Shown here: positions 45,906 through 54,155 of the stretch, one piece after another
Layout of the letters: each line of letters begins with the position of its first letter
How positions within the stretch are numbered: the stretch's first letter is position 1
Assembly (NCBI GenBank): GCA_963726975.1
Contig: CAVSEK010000004.1
Location: 310,001-374,000, forward strand
Reading direction: 5' to 3'
Length of the DNA: 64,000 nucleotides
From: CAVSEK01 sp963726975
GTDB lineage: Bacteria > Actinomycetota > Actinomycetes > Mycobacteriales > SCTD01
The notes under the pieces: model-generated
The model's database searches: none
What the model was told of the DNA's origin: nothing
The model's input: only the letters and a program-made list of their open reading frames with translations
Program-made: the position numbers and the translations under genes

Positions 45906-46849
45906 TCAGGCCGGCGGGGCGTCCAGCGTCCAGCCGCGCACCGGGTCGCCCTCGACCTGCGGCGTCTGCCGGCCGTACGGCCGCTGGTCGCGCGTGACCT
46001 TCTGGGCGTAGTAGGTCGCGTAGCGCAGCGCCTCGCCGATGGTCACGCGCCCGTCGCGGTCGGCGTCGGCCTGGCCCTGCCGGGTGCCGAGCTCGAAGAC
46101 CAGCCCGGTCCAGACCGAGCGGCCCCAGGCCGGCTGCTCGTAGGACTTCTCGCTGCCCGTCGAGCTGGCCGAGACGAGCACCCGGTCGCTGGGCAGGCCG
46201 GGCAGGAAGGGCCGGCCTCGCACCCGGCGATGTCGACCCACACCCGTCCCTGGGCCCGCGCCAGCGCCGCGGTCACCTCGCCGTCGCGCACGAACGACCG
46301 GTCGACCGGCCACAGCGCCTCGGTGCGAGCCGCCGAGCTGGCGGACGTGCCCGCTGTAGTGGAAGAACGCGAACGTGCCGGGCTGGGTGCGCGCGGCGAG
46401 CCAGGCCAGGCCGTCGCGGACGGCGCTGCCGGTGGCCGCGCCGTCGGTGAGCACCCGCACGTTGTCGGCGGGCCAGCCGGCGGCCAGCAGCGCGTCGCGG
46501 ATGCGGCGCACGTCGGCCGCGCCGGCGACCGTGTCGGCGGTGCGGCGGGGGTAGTCGGTGACCCCGACGAGCAGGGCCCAGCGGTCGGCGGGCGCGGCGG
46601 TGCGGGCCGGCCGCTCGTCGACCTGCGGGCCCGGCGGCGGGCCGTCGGGCACGTCCGCGCGGCGGCCGCGACCGGCGGCACGACGAGGCGGGACGGGCAC
46701 CGGCGCAGGGGCCGCGGTCGCCGGAGCGGCGGCAACGGGCACGGGCGGCGAGGAGGGGCGGCGGCCCCGAGGCGGGCGACGACGACCGCAGCGAGCAGCA
46801 CACCGGTCGCCGCCAGCGCGACGGCAGCGGTGCGCAGCGGGGTCCTCAC
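45906..46849 (-). CDS. Membrane-anchored caspase-like protein with EF-hand loop, copy 2, three frameshifts
   Basis: About 314 residues after correction. N-terminal membrane helix (TAAVALAATGVLLAAVVVARL) and Pro-rich linker, then WALLVGVTDYPRRTADTVAG, His in FAFFHYSGHVRQLGG and Cys in RVWVDIAGCEAG. A C-terminal DADRDGRVTIGE matches the EF-hand loop consensus in spacing and ligands. Indels are inferred near 46755 (one base missing), 46330 (one extra) and 46210 (one missing). The length 3n+2 agrees. The conserved tail (QRPYGRQTPQV) is shared with copy 1, which supports recent duplication. Start GTG 46849 is the best available. Confidence 0.75.
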
Positions 46850-46881
46850 CGGAGAAGGGTCGGCGCGCGGGCGCGCCCGGG

Positions 46882-48117
46882 TCAAGCGAGGGCGTCGAGC
46901 GCCTGCGCGAGGTCGGCCACCAGGTCGTCGGCGGTCTCGATCCCGACCGACAGGCGCACCAGGTCGTCGGGCACCTCCAGCGGCGACCCGGCGGTCGAGG
47001 CGTGCGTCATCCGGCCCGGGTGCTCGATGAGCGACTCGACGCCGCCGAGCGACTCGCCGAGCGTGAAGACCCGGGTGCTGCGGCACAGCTCGAGCGCGGC
47101 CGCCTCGCCGCCGGCGAGGCGCAGCGACACCATGCCGCCGGGCGCCTTCATCTGCGTGGCGGCGACCTCGTGGCCGGGGTGCTCGGGCAGTCCGGGCCAG
47201 AGCACGGACGAGACCGCGCGGTGCCCCTGCAGCAGGTCGACGACCCGCTCGGCGTTGGCGCAGTGCCGGTCCATCCGCACGCCGAGGGTCTTGGCGCCGC
47301 GCAGCACCAGCCAGCTGTCGAAGGCCCCGGGGACGCCGCCCATGGCGTTCTGGGAGTAGGCCAGCTCCTCGCCGAGCGCGCGGTCGGCCGCCACGAGCGC
47401 ACCACCGACGACGTCGGAGTGCCCGCCGAGGTACTTCGTCGTGGAGTGCACGACGACGTCGGCGCCGAGCGCGAGCGGCTGCTGCAGGTAGGGGCTCGCG
47501 AAGGTGTTGTCGACGACCAGCCGCGCGCCGCCGTCGTGCGCGACCTGGGCGAGCGCGGCGATGTCGGCGATCCCGAGCAGCGGGTTGGTCGGCGTCTCGC
47601 ACCACACCAGCACGGTCTCGGGCCGCAGCGCCTCGCGCACGGCCGCCGGGTCCGACAGCCGTACGGGGGTGTGCTCGACGCCCCAGCGCGCGAGCACCTG
47701 GGCGAACAGGCGGTACGTGCCGCCGTACGCGTCGTCGGGCACCACGACGTGGGCGCCGGGGCGCGCGACGGTCCGCAGCAGGCAGTCCTCGGCGGCCAGG
47801 CCGCTGGCGAACGCCAGCCCGGTCTGCCCGCCCTCGAGCGCGGCCAGGCAGGTCTCCAGCGCCGTGCGGGTGGGGTTGCCCGAGCGGCTGTACTCGTAGC
47901 CGGCGTGCTCGCCGACGCCGGTCTGGGCGTACGTCGAGGTCTGGTAGATCGGCACCACGACCGCGCCGGTCGTCGGGTCCGGGTCCTGCCCGGCGTGGAT
48001 GGCGAGGGTCTCGAAGCCGTAGCCGCCCCGGGCCCAGCGGTCGGGCCCGCCGTGCACCTCGGACCCGAACTCGAGGCTGCCCTCGTCGCGGACCTGGTCG
48101 GGCGTCGGCTCGCTCAT
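46882..48117 (-). CDS. Cystathionine gamma-synthase/lyase family PLP enzyme
   Basis: 411 residues. The gamma-family PLP enzyme features are YSRSGNPTRTALETCLAALEGG and the PLP lysine in VVHSTTKYLGGHSDVV. Also visible are VVDNTFASPYLQQPLALGAD and VFTLGESLGGVESLIEHP. It forms or cleaves cystathionine in transsulfuration; MetB or CGL activity cannot be told apart by sequence. ATG 48117 overlaps the lycopene-cyclase stop, so carotenoid and sulfur genes are translationally coupled. The cystathionine beta-synthase gene lies upstream on the same strand. Confidence 0.92.
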   Translation of the reverse strand: MSEPTPDQVRDEGSLEFGSEVHGGPDRWARGGYGFETLAIHAGQDPDPTTGAVVVPIYQTSTYAQTGVGEHAGYEYSRSGNPTRTALETCLAALEGGQTGLAFASGLAAEDCLLRTVARPGAHVVVPDDAYGGTYRLFAQVLARWGVEHTPVRLSDPAAVREALRPETVLVWCETPTNPLLGIADIAALAQVAHDGGARLVVDNTFASPYLQQPLALGADVVVHSTTKYLGGHSDVVGGALVAADRALGEELAYSQNAMGGVPGAFDSWLVLRGAKTLGVRMDRHCANAERVVDLLQGHRAVSSVLWPGLPEHPGHEVAATQMKAPGGMVSLRLAGGEAAALELCRSTRVFTLGESLGGVESLIEHPGRMTHASTAGSPLEVPDDLVRLSVGIETADDLVADLAQALDALA

Positions 48118-48863
48118 CTGCTGACCGTACGGCCCGCGCCCGGGGCCGCACCGGTCAGCAGCCGACCGGCGCGCGCGCGGGCGCGCCCGTCGAGCGCCAG
48201 CAGCAGCCCGTCGGCGACGAGCAGGCAGGTGAGCAGGAAGAACAGCGCCTCCTCGACCGGCAGGCCGAGCACGAGCAGCCCCGTCGAGGAGGCGGGCGTC
48301 ACCGACCAGATGCCCAGGCCGATCGCGGTGCGGTCCACGACGCACAGCCACAGGGCGACCGGCAGCGCCAGCAGCAGCCGGCGGGAGCGCAGGCCGCCGA
48401 GCAGGTCGCCGGCGACGGCGTGCTGCAGCGACAGCGGCGGCGCCGCCCAGACCAGGAGCAGGCCGAGGTAGCGCAGCCCCCCGCCGGCGAGCAGCAGGCC
48501 CAGTCCGACCAGGGCGACGGCCGCCCAGCCCGCGGCCCCGGCGACCCGGGACCCGGCGCTCCCGGCCGGGGCACCGTCCAGCAGGCCCGCCCGGGTGCCC
48601 CAGGCGACGACCAGGCCGACGAGCAGGACGACGAAGGCGTACTCCTCCACCGGCACGCTGCCGGCGGTGGCCAGGACCGCGCCCGGGGCGTACGACCAGA
48701 CGCCGCTGCGGACGAGGTGCTCGTCCCACGGCGCGGTCCAGACCAGCGCGAGCCCGGCGAGGAGCAGTCCGGCGGGCAGCACGTGCCGCGCGGGTCGCCG
48801 CCCGCGCAGCAGGAGGGCGGCCGGCAGCGCGACGGCGACGAGGTCCACCGCGGCGTACTGCAC
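48114..48863 (-). CDS. Fused heterodimer-type lycopene cyclase (CrtYc-CrtYd-like)
   Basis: 249 residues with six or seven helices and two copies of the PVEE catalytic motif: PWDEHLVRSGVW and SVPVEEYAFVVLLVGLV in the N half, GIWSVTPASSTGLLVLGLPVEEALFFLLT in the C half. This is the CrtYc/CrtYd type (as in actinobacteria) joined in one chain, like the archaeal/fungal enzyme. It cyclises lycopene to beta-carotene. GTG 48863 follows the rhodopsin stop by 27 bases. The two acidic PVEE motifs are intact in both halves. Confidence 0.88.
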   Translation of the reverse strand: MQYAAVDLVAVALPAALLLRGRRPARHVLPAGLLLAGLALVWTAPWDEHLVRSGVWSYAPGAVLATAGSVPVEEYAFVVLLVGLVVAWGTRAGLLDGAPAGSAGSRVAGAAGWAAVALVGLGLLLAGGGLRYLGLLLVWAAPPLSLQHAVAGDLLGGLRSRRLLLALPVALWLCVVDRTAIGLGIWSVTPASSTGLLVLGLPVEEALFFLLTCLLVADGLLLALDGRARARAGRLLTGAAPGAGRTVSR

Positions 48864-48890
48864 GACCGCCCTCCGGGCCGCTCGGAGGGC

Positions 48891-49721
48891 CTAGGCCCGG
48901 GCCGCGGAGCGGTCGGTCGTGAGGTCCTGCTCGACGTACGACGGGTCGTCGACCTCGCTCTTCACCCGGGCGATCTTGAAGATCACCAGGCCGAAGGCCG
49001 CCTTCGCGAGGATGTCGGCCAGGCTGTAGCCGGCCTGCCGGGCGACGAAGGCGCCGGCGCCGTCGAGGCCGAAGACCGGGAAGAGGTAGGCGATCGGGTA
49101 GACGCCCCACAGGCCGACGAGCATGATCCGCAGCTTGCCGACCGTGCCGCGTACCTCCTCCGGCTGCCGCTCGAGCGACCGGCTGAGCTCGACGAAGAGC
49201 ACGTACAGCAGGTAGATGAACGGGATCGTCGACAGCGTGCCCCACAGCAGGCGCGGGCCGTTCGTCGCGGCGATCTCCCCCGGGTAGCCGAGAGCGATCA
49301 TGAGGCCGGACGCGATCACCAGCTTGGTGAGCAGCGGCCGGGCGACCGCGCGGGCGAGGGCCAGCACCGCGACGGTCTCGACGAGCAGCAGCGGCACCGT
49401 GAGGAACCAGTCGACGTAGCGGTAGGCCTCGTTGAAGACGACGTCGGTGAGCCGGTACGGGCCGTTGCCCCCCTGCGCGGTCGGCGCGTAGGAGTCCTTG
49501 AAGTTGGTGAAGATCCGGAAGTAGTGGTAGGTCGCGATGAAGCAGACCATCGCGCTGACCACCACGGCGTTGCGGTAGCGGGCGAGCACCCGGCGCTGCG
49601 ACAGCACCAGGTACAGGCCGGTGAAGCCCAGGCTGGCGACCGCCAGCGAGAGCAGGTTGTAGACGGTGTCGTACTGACCGGAGCTGAGCTCCGCGATCTC
49701 GATGCCTGCGGCGAGCGGCAC
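48891..49721 (-). CDS. Microbial rhodopsin, proton-pump type (DTE motif)
   Basis: 276 residues with seven helices. Helix C carries RYVDWFLTVPLLLVE: Asp104 (Schiff-base acceptor), Thr108 and Glu115 (donor), the DTE set of proton-pumping proteorhodopsin/xanthorhodopsin-type proteins. The retinal lysine is Lys240 in DILAKAAFGLVIFK, and His66 in TYHYFR corresponds to the proteorhodopsin His75 that pairs with the acceptor. Leu112 at the colour-tuning position predicts green absorption. The start GTG 49721 follows GAGGGACGAGGA. The next gene encodes a lycopene cyclase, so the carotenoid precursor is encoded in the same transcript. No retinal-forming oxygenase is seen in the window. Confidence 0.94.
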   Translation of the reverse strand: MPLAAGIEIAELSSGQYDTVYNLLSLAVASLGFTGLYLVLSQRRVLARYRNAVVVSAMVCFIATYHYFRIFTNFKDSYAPTAQGGNGPYRLTDVVFNEAYRYVDWFLTVPLLLVETVAVLALARAVARPLLTKLVIASGLMIALGYPGEIAATNGPRLLWGTLSTIPFIYLLYVLFVELSRSLERQPEEVRGTVGKLRIMLVGLWGVYPIAYLFPVFGLDGAGAFVARQAGYSLADILAKAAFGLVIFKIARVKSEVDDPSYVEQDLTTDRSAARA

Positions 49722-49846
49722 GTCCTCGTCCCTCCACGGGTGGCGCCGGCGGGGTGCCGACGCGGCGAGGCGGACTGTCCTCGCGATGCTGCGCTACCGC
49801 AACTCGAACAACCTGTGGCGCGATGACGAGGGGATCACGTCGCCCG

Positions 49847-51218
49847 TCACGTCGCCAGGAACGCCAGCACGTCCTGCCTCGTCAGCACGCCGACCGGGCG
49901 GCCGTCCTCGACGACGACCGCCGCGTCGGCCTTCTCCAGCGCCGTCATCGCCGCGGACACCGGCTCGCCCGCGCCGATGAGCGGCAGCGGCGGCGCCAGG
50001 TGGTCGGCCAGCCGGTCGGCGAGCTGCGCCCGGCCGGTGAACAGCGCGTCGAGCAGGTCGCGGTCGTGCACCGCCCCGACGATCTCGGCGGTCATGACGG
50101 GCGGCTCGGCCCGCACCACCGGCATCTGCGAGACGCCGTACTCGCGCAGGATGTCGATCGCCTCGCGGACGGTCTCGGTCGGGTGGGTGTGCACGAAGGA
50201 CGGCAGCGGGCCGCCCGAGCCCTTGCGGGCCATGACGTCGCCGACGGTCTGCTGGCCCGAGGCCGACAGGAAGCCGTAGTCGGCCATCCACTCGTCGTTG
50301 AAGATCTTGGACAGGTAGCCGCGTACCGCTGTCGGGCAGCAGCACGACGACGAGGTCGTCCGGGCCCGCCTCGGCGGCCACCTGCAGCGCGGCGACCACC
50401 GCCATCCCGCACGAGCCGCCGACGAGCAGCCCCTCCTCGCGGGCCAGCCGCCGGGTCATCGCGAACGCGTCCCGGTCCGACACCGCGATGACGCGGTCGG
50501 GCACCGACGGGTCGTACGTCGCCGGCCAGAAGTCCTCGCCGACGCCCTCGATGAGGTACGGCCGGCCGTCGCCGCCGGAGTAGACCGAGCCCACCGGGTC
50601 GGCGCCTACGACCTGCACGCCGCCGCCGCTGGCCTGCTTGAGGTAGCGCCCGACGCCGCCGATCGTGCCGCCGGTGCCCATCCCGGCGACGAAGTGCGTC
50701 ACCCGGCCGTCGGTCTGCTGCCACACCTCGGGCCCGGTCGTCGCGTAGTGGGCCTGCGGGTTGGCGGGGTTGGAGTACTGGTCGGGCTTCCAGGCCCCGG
50801 GGATCTCGCGCGCCAGCCGGTCGCTCACCGAGTAGTACGACCGCGGGTCCTCCGGGTCGACCGCCGTCGGGCAGACCTCGACCCGCGCGCCGTACGCCCG
50901 CAGCACGTCGATCTTGTCGCGGGCGACCTTGTCGGGGCAGACGAAGACGCAGGAGTAGCCGCGGGTCTGCGCGGCGATCGCGAGGCCCACCCCGGTGTTG
51001 CCGCTCGTCGGCTCGACGATCGTGCCGCCCGGCCGCAGCGCGCCCGAGGCCTCGGCCGCCTCGATCATCGCCAGCGCGATCCGGTCCTTCACCGACCCGC
51101 CGGGGTTGAGGTACTCGACCTTCGCCACCACCTGCGCCGGGAGCCCCTGCCCGACCGTGCCGAGCCGCACGAGCGGCGTGTCGCCGATCAGCTCCAGGAC
51201 GGAGTCGTGGATCTGCAC
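49847..51218 (-). CDS. cbs: Cystathionine beta-synthase, one frameshift
   Basis: About 456 residues after correction. The PLP lysine is in NPGGSVKDRIALAM, the substrate loop is EPTSGNTGVGLAI, and the phosphate loop is MGTGGTIGGVGRYL. A C-terminal Bateman (CBS pair) module follows (VREAIDILREYGVSQMPVV, VSAAMTALEKADAAVVVEDG). One extra base near 50330 interrupts LLPDSG before RGYLSKIFNDEWM. The length 3n+1 agrees. It condenses homocysteine and serine to cystathionine. GTG 51218 has GAGGAG upstream. There are 125 bases to the rhodopsin start, enough for a separate promoter. Confidence 0.88.
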
Positions 51219-51284
51219 GCGCTGCTCCTCGGGGTCGCCGGGTGGTGCGCCACCGTACGGCCGCGCCGACCGCCTACCGCGCAG

Positions 51285-51290
51285 TAGCGT
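51285..51290 (+). promoter_or_regulatory. Candidate -10 element of the GDSL gene
   Basis: TAGCGT lies about 18 bases before the GTG at 51309 and is followed by GCGGGAGGTC, a ribosome site. This is a leadered promoter with the same hexamer as the leaderless ones. Confidence 0.45.
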
Positions 51291-51308
51291 CCCGGGCGGG
51301 AGGTCGAC

Positions 51309-52373
51309 GTGACGGGGGGACCGACGCAGGACGCGACCAGCGGCTGGACGCGCTGGCTGGCGGTCCGCGCCGCGTACGGCGGGGGCGCGCTCGGCACCGC
51401 CGGCGCCCTCGGCTGGGGGCTGGTCCGGGCCGAGGCCAAGATGGCCCGCCGGGTCATCGGCGAGCCGACCGAGCGGGCGCCGGTGGCCAGCGGGTCGTGG
51501 GGCTTCGAGCGCCGCGGCCGCGACCCGCTGCGCCTGGCCGTGCTCGGCGACTCCAGCGCGGCCGGCCTGGGCTGCGGGACCGCCGAGCAGACCCCGGGCG
51601 CGCTGCTCGCCGGGTCGCTGGCCGGCGAGCTGGACCGGCGGGTGCTGCTCGACGTGCTCGCGCTCGTCGGCGCGCGCTCGGCCGCCCTCGACGCCCAGGT
51701 CGCCCGGGCGCTGCGGCAGCCGGTCGACGTCGCGGTCGTGCTCATCGGCGCCAACGACGTGACCCACCGGGTGCCCGCCGCCGCCGCGACCCGGGACCTG
51801 GCCCGGGCGGTCACCACGCTGCGCGCGGCCGGCGCGGTCGTCGTCGTGGGCACCTGCCCCGACCTGGGCACCGTCCGGCCGCTGTGGCAGCCGCTGCGCA
51901 CCGTCGCCCGGATCGCCAGCCGCCGGATGGCCGGGGCGCAGACGGTCGCGGTCGTCGAGGCCGGCGGGCTGTCGGTCTCGCTCGGCGACCTGCTCGGCCC
52001 GGAGTTCGCGAGCTCGCCCCAGATGTGGTCGGCGGACCGCTTCCACCCCTCGCCGCGGGGATACGAGCGGGTGGCCGACGTCCTGCTGCCCGCCGTGCTG
52101 CAGGCGCTCGGCGTGACGCCCGCCGGCGGCCGGACCGAGCGCGACAGCGTGCAGGACGTCGTCCTGGCCGCGAGCGTCGCCGCCCAGGACCCCGGCCTCG
52201 TCGTCGAGACCGTCGAGGGCGACCAGGGCGCGGCCGCCGCCGGACCGGGGCGGCTGGCCCGGCTCGTGCGCCGCGTGCCGCTCGTCGGGCGCGAGCCGGA
52301 GGGCCGCACCCCGGGCGAGCCGGTGGCCCACGGGGACGGGGCCGGACCGAACGCCGTTCGGTCCGGCGGCTAG
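51309..52373 (+). CDS. SGNH/GDSL-family lipase or esterase
   Basis: 354 residues. The GDS nucleophile motif is LAVLGDSSAAGLG, block III is VVLIGANDV, and the catalytic Asp/His are in SADRFHPSPRGYERV. There is an N-terminal hydrophobic segment (GGGALGTAGALGWGLVRAE) but no clear cleavage site, so it is membrane-anchored or cytoplasmic. The C-terminal 80 residues are low in order and Gly/Pro-rich. The substrate is unknown. It lies 71 bases before the thiolase gene on the same strand. Confidence 0.85.
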   Translation: MTGGPTQDATSGWTRWLAVRAAYGGGALGTAGALGWGLVRAEAKMARRVIGEPTERAPVASGSWGFERRGRDPLRLAVLGDSSAAGLGCGTAEQTPGALLAGSLAGELDRRVLLDVLALVGARSAALDAQVARALRQPVDVAVVLIGANDVTHRVPAAAATRDLARAVTTLRAAGAVVVVGTCPDLGTVRPLWQPLRTVARIASRRMAGAQTVAVVEAGGLSVSLGDLLGPEFASSPQMWSADRFHPSPRGYERVADVLLPAVLQALGVTPAGGRTERDSVQDVVLAASVAAQDPGLVVETVEGDQGAAAAGPGRLARLVRRVPLVGREPEGRTPGEPVAHGDGAGPNAVRSGG

Positions 52374-52444
52374 CCTTCGGGGTCGACCCACTCCGGGACG
52401 CCGCGCCGACCGCGCAGCCCGTCCCCTCCCCCCGAGGAGCCCGC

Positions 52445-53665
52445 ATGCCCGAGGCAGTGATCGTCTCGACCGCCCGTTCGCCGATCGGCCGAGCCTTCAA
52501 GGGCTCGCTCACCGAGGTCCGGCCGGACGACCTGGCCGCCACGATCGTGAAGGCCGCGCTGGACAAGGTGCCCGCGCTCGACCCGCACGACATCGACGAC
52601 CTCATGCTCGGCTGCGGCCTGCCCGGCGGCGAGCAGGGCCACAACATGGGCCGCGTCGTCTCGGTGCTGCTCGGCTACGACTTCCTGCCCGGCACGACGA
52701 TCACCCGCTACTGCTCGTCGTCGCTGCAGACCACGCGCATGGCGGCCCACGCGATCCGCGCGGGCGAGGGCGACGTCTTCATCTCGGCCGGCGTCGAGAT
52801 GGTCAGCCGCTTCATCAAGGGCAACAGCGACATGATCCCGGACACCGAGAACCCGGTCTTCGGCGACGCCAAGGCCCGCACCGCCACCTACGCCGAGGGC
52901 GGCAAGGACTCCTGGCAGGACCCGCGCGAGGACGGCACGCTGCCCGACGTCTACATCGCGATGGGCCAGACCGCGGAGAACCTCGCCCGCCTCAAGGGCG
53001 TGACCCGCGAGGACATGGACGAGTTCGCCGCCCGCTCGCAGAACAACGCCGAGAAGGCCATCGCCAACGGCTTCTGGGAGCGCGAGATCACCCCGGTCGA
53101 GCTGCCCGGCGGCGGCACGATGACCAAGGACGACGGCCCGCGCGCCGGCGTCACCGTCGAGGGCATGGCCGGCCTCAAGCCGGTCTTCCGCCCCGACGGC
53201 CTCATCACCGCCGGCAACGCCTGCCCGCTCAACGACGGCGCCGCCGCGGTCGTCGTCATGAGCGACACCAAGGCTGCCGAGCTGGGCCTGACCCCGCTCG
53301 CCCGGATCGTGTCGACCGCCGTCACGGGCCTGTCGCCCGAGATCATGGGCTACGGCCCCGTCGAGGCCGTCCGGCTCGCCCTCAAGCGCGCCGGCAAGAC
53401 GGTGGACGACATCGACCTGTTCGAGATCAACGAGGCCTTCGCCGCGCAGGTCATCCCGTCCTACCGCGACCTGGGCATCGACATCGACAAGCTGAACCTC
53501 TTCGGCGGCGCGATCGCGGTCGGCCACCCGTTCGGCATGACCGGTGCCCGCATCACCGGCACGCTCATCAACGGCCTGCAGACCCTCGACAAGCAGTTCG
53601 GCGTCGAGACCATGTGCGTCGGCGGCGGCATGGGCATGGCCATGGTGCTCGAGCGCCTCAGCTAG
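52445..53665 (+). CDS. Acetyl-CoA acetyltransferase (thiolase)
   Basis: 406 residues, full-length thiolase. The active-site Cys is at about 90 in TITRYCSSSLQTTRMA, the His is in GGAIAVGHPFGMTGAR near 361, and the second Cys is in ETMCVGGGMGMAMVLE near 391. It carries out thiolytic cleavage or condensation of acetyl-CoA; degradative (FadA) and biosynthetic roles share these motifs. ATG 52445 with GGAGC upstream. It is followed by a strong hairpin (53681-53714). Confidence 0.93.
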   Translation: MPEAVIVSTARSPIGRAFKGSLTEVRPDDLAATIVKAALDKVPALDPHDIDDLMLGCGLPGGEQGHNMGRVVSVLLGYDFLPGTTITRYCSSSLQTTRMAAHAIRAGEGDVFISAGVEMVSRFIKGNSDMIPDTENPVFGDAKARTATYAEGGKDSWQDPREDGTLPDVYIAMGQTAENLARLKGVTREDMDEFAARSQNNAEKAIANGFWEREITPVELPGGGTMTKDDGPRAGVTVEGMAGLKPVFRPDGLITAGNACPLNDGAAAVVVMSDTKAAELGLTPLARIVSTAVTGLSPEIMGYGPVEAVRLALKRAGKTVDDIDLFEINEAFAAQVIPSYRDLGIDIDKLNLFGGAIAVGHPFGMTGARITGTLINGLQTLDKQFGVETMCVGGGMGMAMVLERLS

Positions 53666-53680
53666 TCCCAGCTGCGTCCC

Positions 53681-53714
53681 GACGGCCGGTCCCTGCTCGC
53701 GGGGGCCGGCCGTC
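53681..53714 (+). terminator. Hairpin terminator after the thiolase gene
   Basis: GACGGCCGG (53681-53689) pairs with CCGGCCGTC (53706-53714), starting 16 bases after the thiolase stop. Position and stem strength fit a factor-independent-like terminator without U-tract. Confidence 0.8.
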
Positions 53715-53910
53715 GGCGTTCCTGGGGACACCCCGCGTGGCCCGCTGACGGTCGGTCTGCCTGCTGGCGGTAGGCGGCCTGGCCCTCCGCTCCTCGGCCC
53801 GGCCGTCCTCCCGGGGCCCTGCCGACCCTCGGAGCGGTTGCAGGGGCGCGTGTCCCGGGAGACCTGTCGTGCTGCGACGGCGGCGCGCTGCCGGGTCTCC
53901 GGCTGAGTGG

Positions 53911-54077
53911 TCGTCGTGCGCCGCGGTCGTCGTTCGCGGCGCCGTCGGCTTGCGACGCGGTCGGCGTGGCGACGCGATCGTCGTGGCGACGCGATCGTCG
54001 TGGCGACGCGGTCGTCGTACACGGCGCCGTCGGCTTGCGCCGCGATCGTCGTGCGCCGCGGTCGTCGTGCGCCGCGC
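53911..54077. repeat. Imperfect tandem repeat array upstream of the HNH gene
   Basis: Units begin TCGTCGT and end GCG(A/G), with lengths in order of 16, 34, 17, 17, 17, 34, 16 and 16 bases. The 17-base core is TCGTCGTGGCGACGCGA, and the two 34-base units share a GGCGCCGTCGGCTTGCG insert. The arrangement is nearly mirror-symmetric around the three central 17-base units. There are no regular unique spacers as in CRISPR. The 480-base gap 53666-54147 holds the terminator, this array and the LexA box, and I see no gene in it. Confidence 0.8.
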
Positions 54078-54134
54078 CATACCGAGCTCCGCCACGCTTG
54101 CGCACACGTGCTTGACGGGTGGCCGTCGGCCTCG

Positions 54135-54155
54135 TAGACTCGAACACGTGTTCGA
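54135..54155 (+). promoter_or_regulatory. LexA (SOS) box overlapping a leaderless promoter
   Basis: TAGACT (54135-54140) is seven bases before the GTG at 54148. TCGAACACGTGTTCGA (54140-54155) is a perfect 16-base palindrome and matches the actinobacterial LexA consensus TCGAAC-N4-GTTCGA exactly. The box covers the presumed transcription start and the start codon, an ideal place for repression. Confidence 0.9.

Noticed and set aside
46882..51218. A retinal-forming oxygenase (Blh/Brp) or crt genes next to the rhodopsin
   Set aside because: All frames between cbs and metB-like gene were examined: only cbs, rhodopsin and the cyclase are there.
53911..54077. Repeat array as a CRISPR
   Set aside because: Units abut with no unique spacers of regular length, and no cas genes are in the window.
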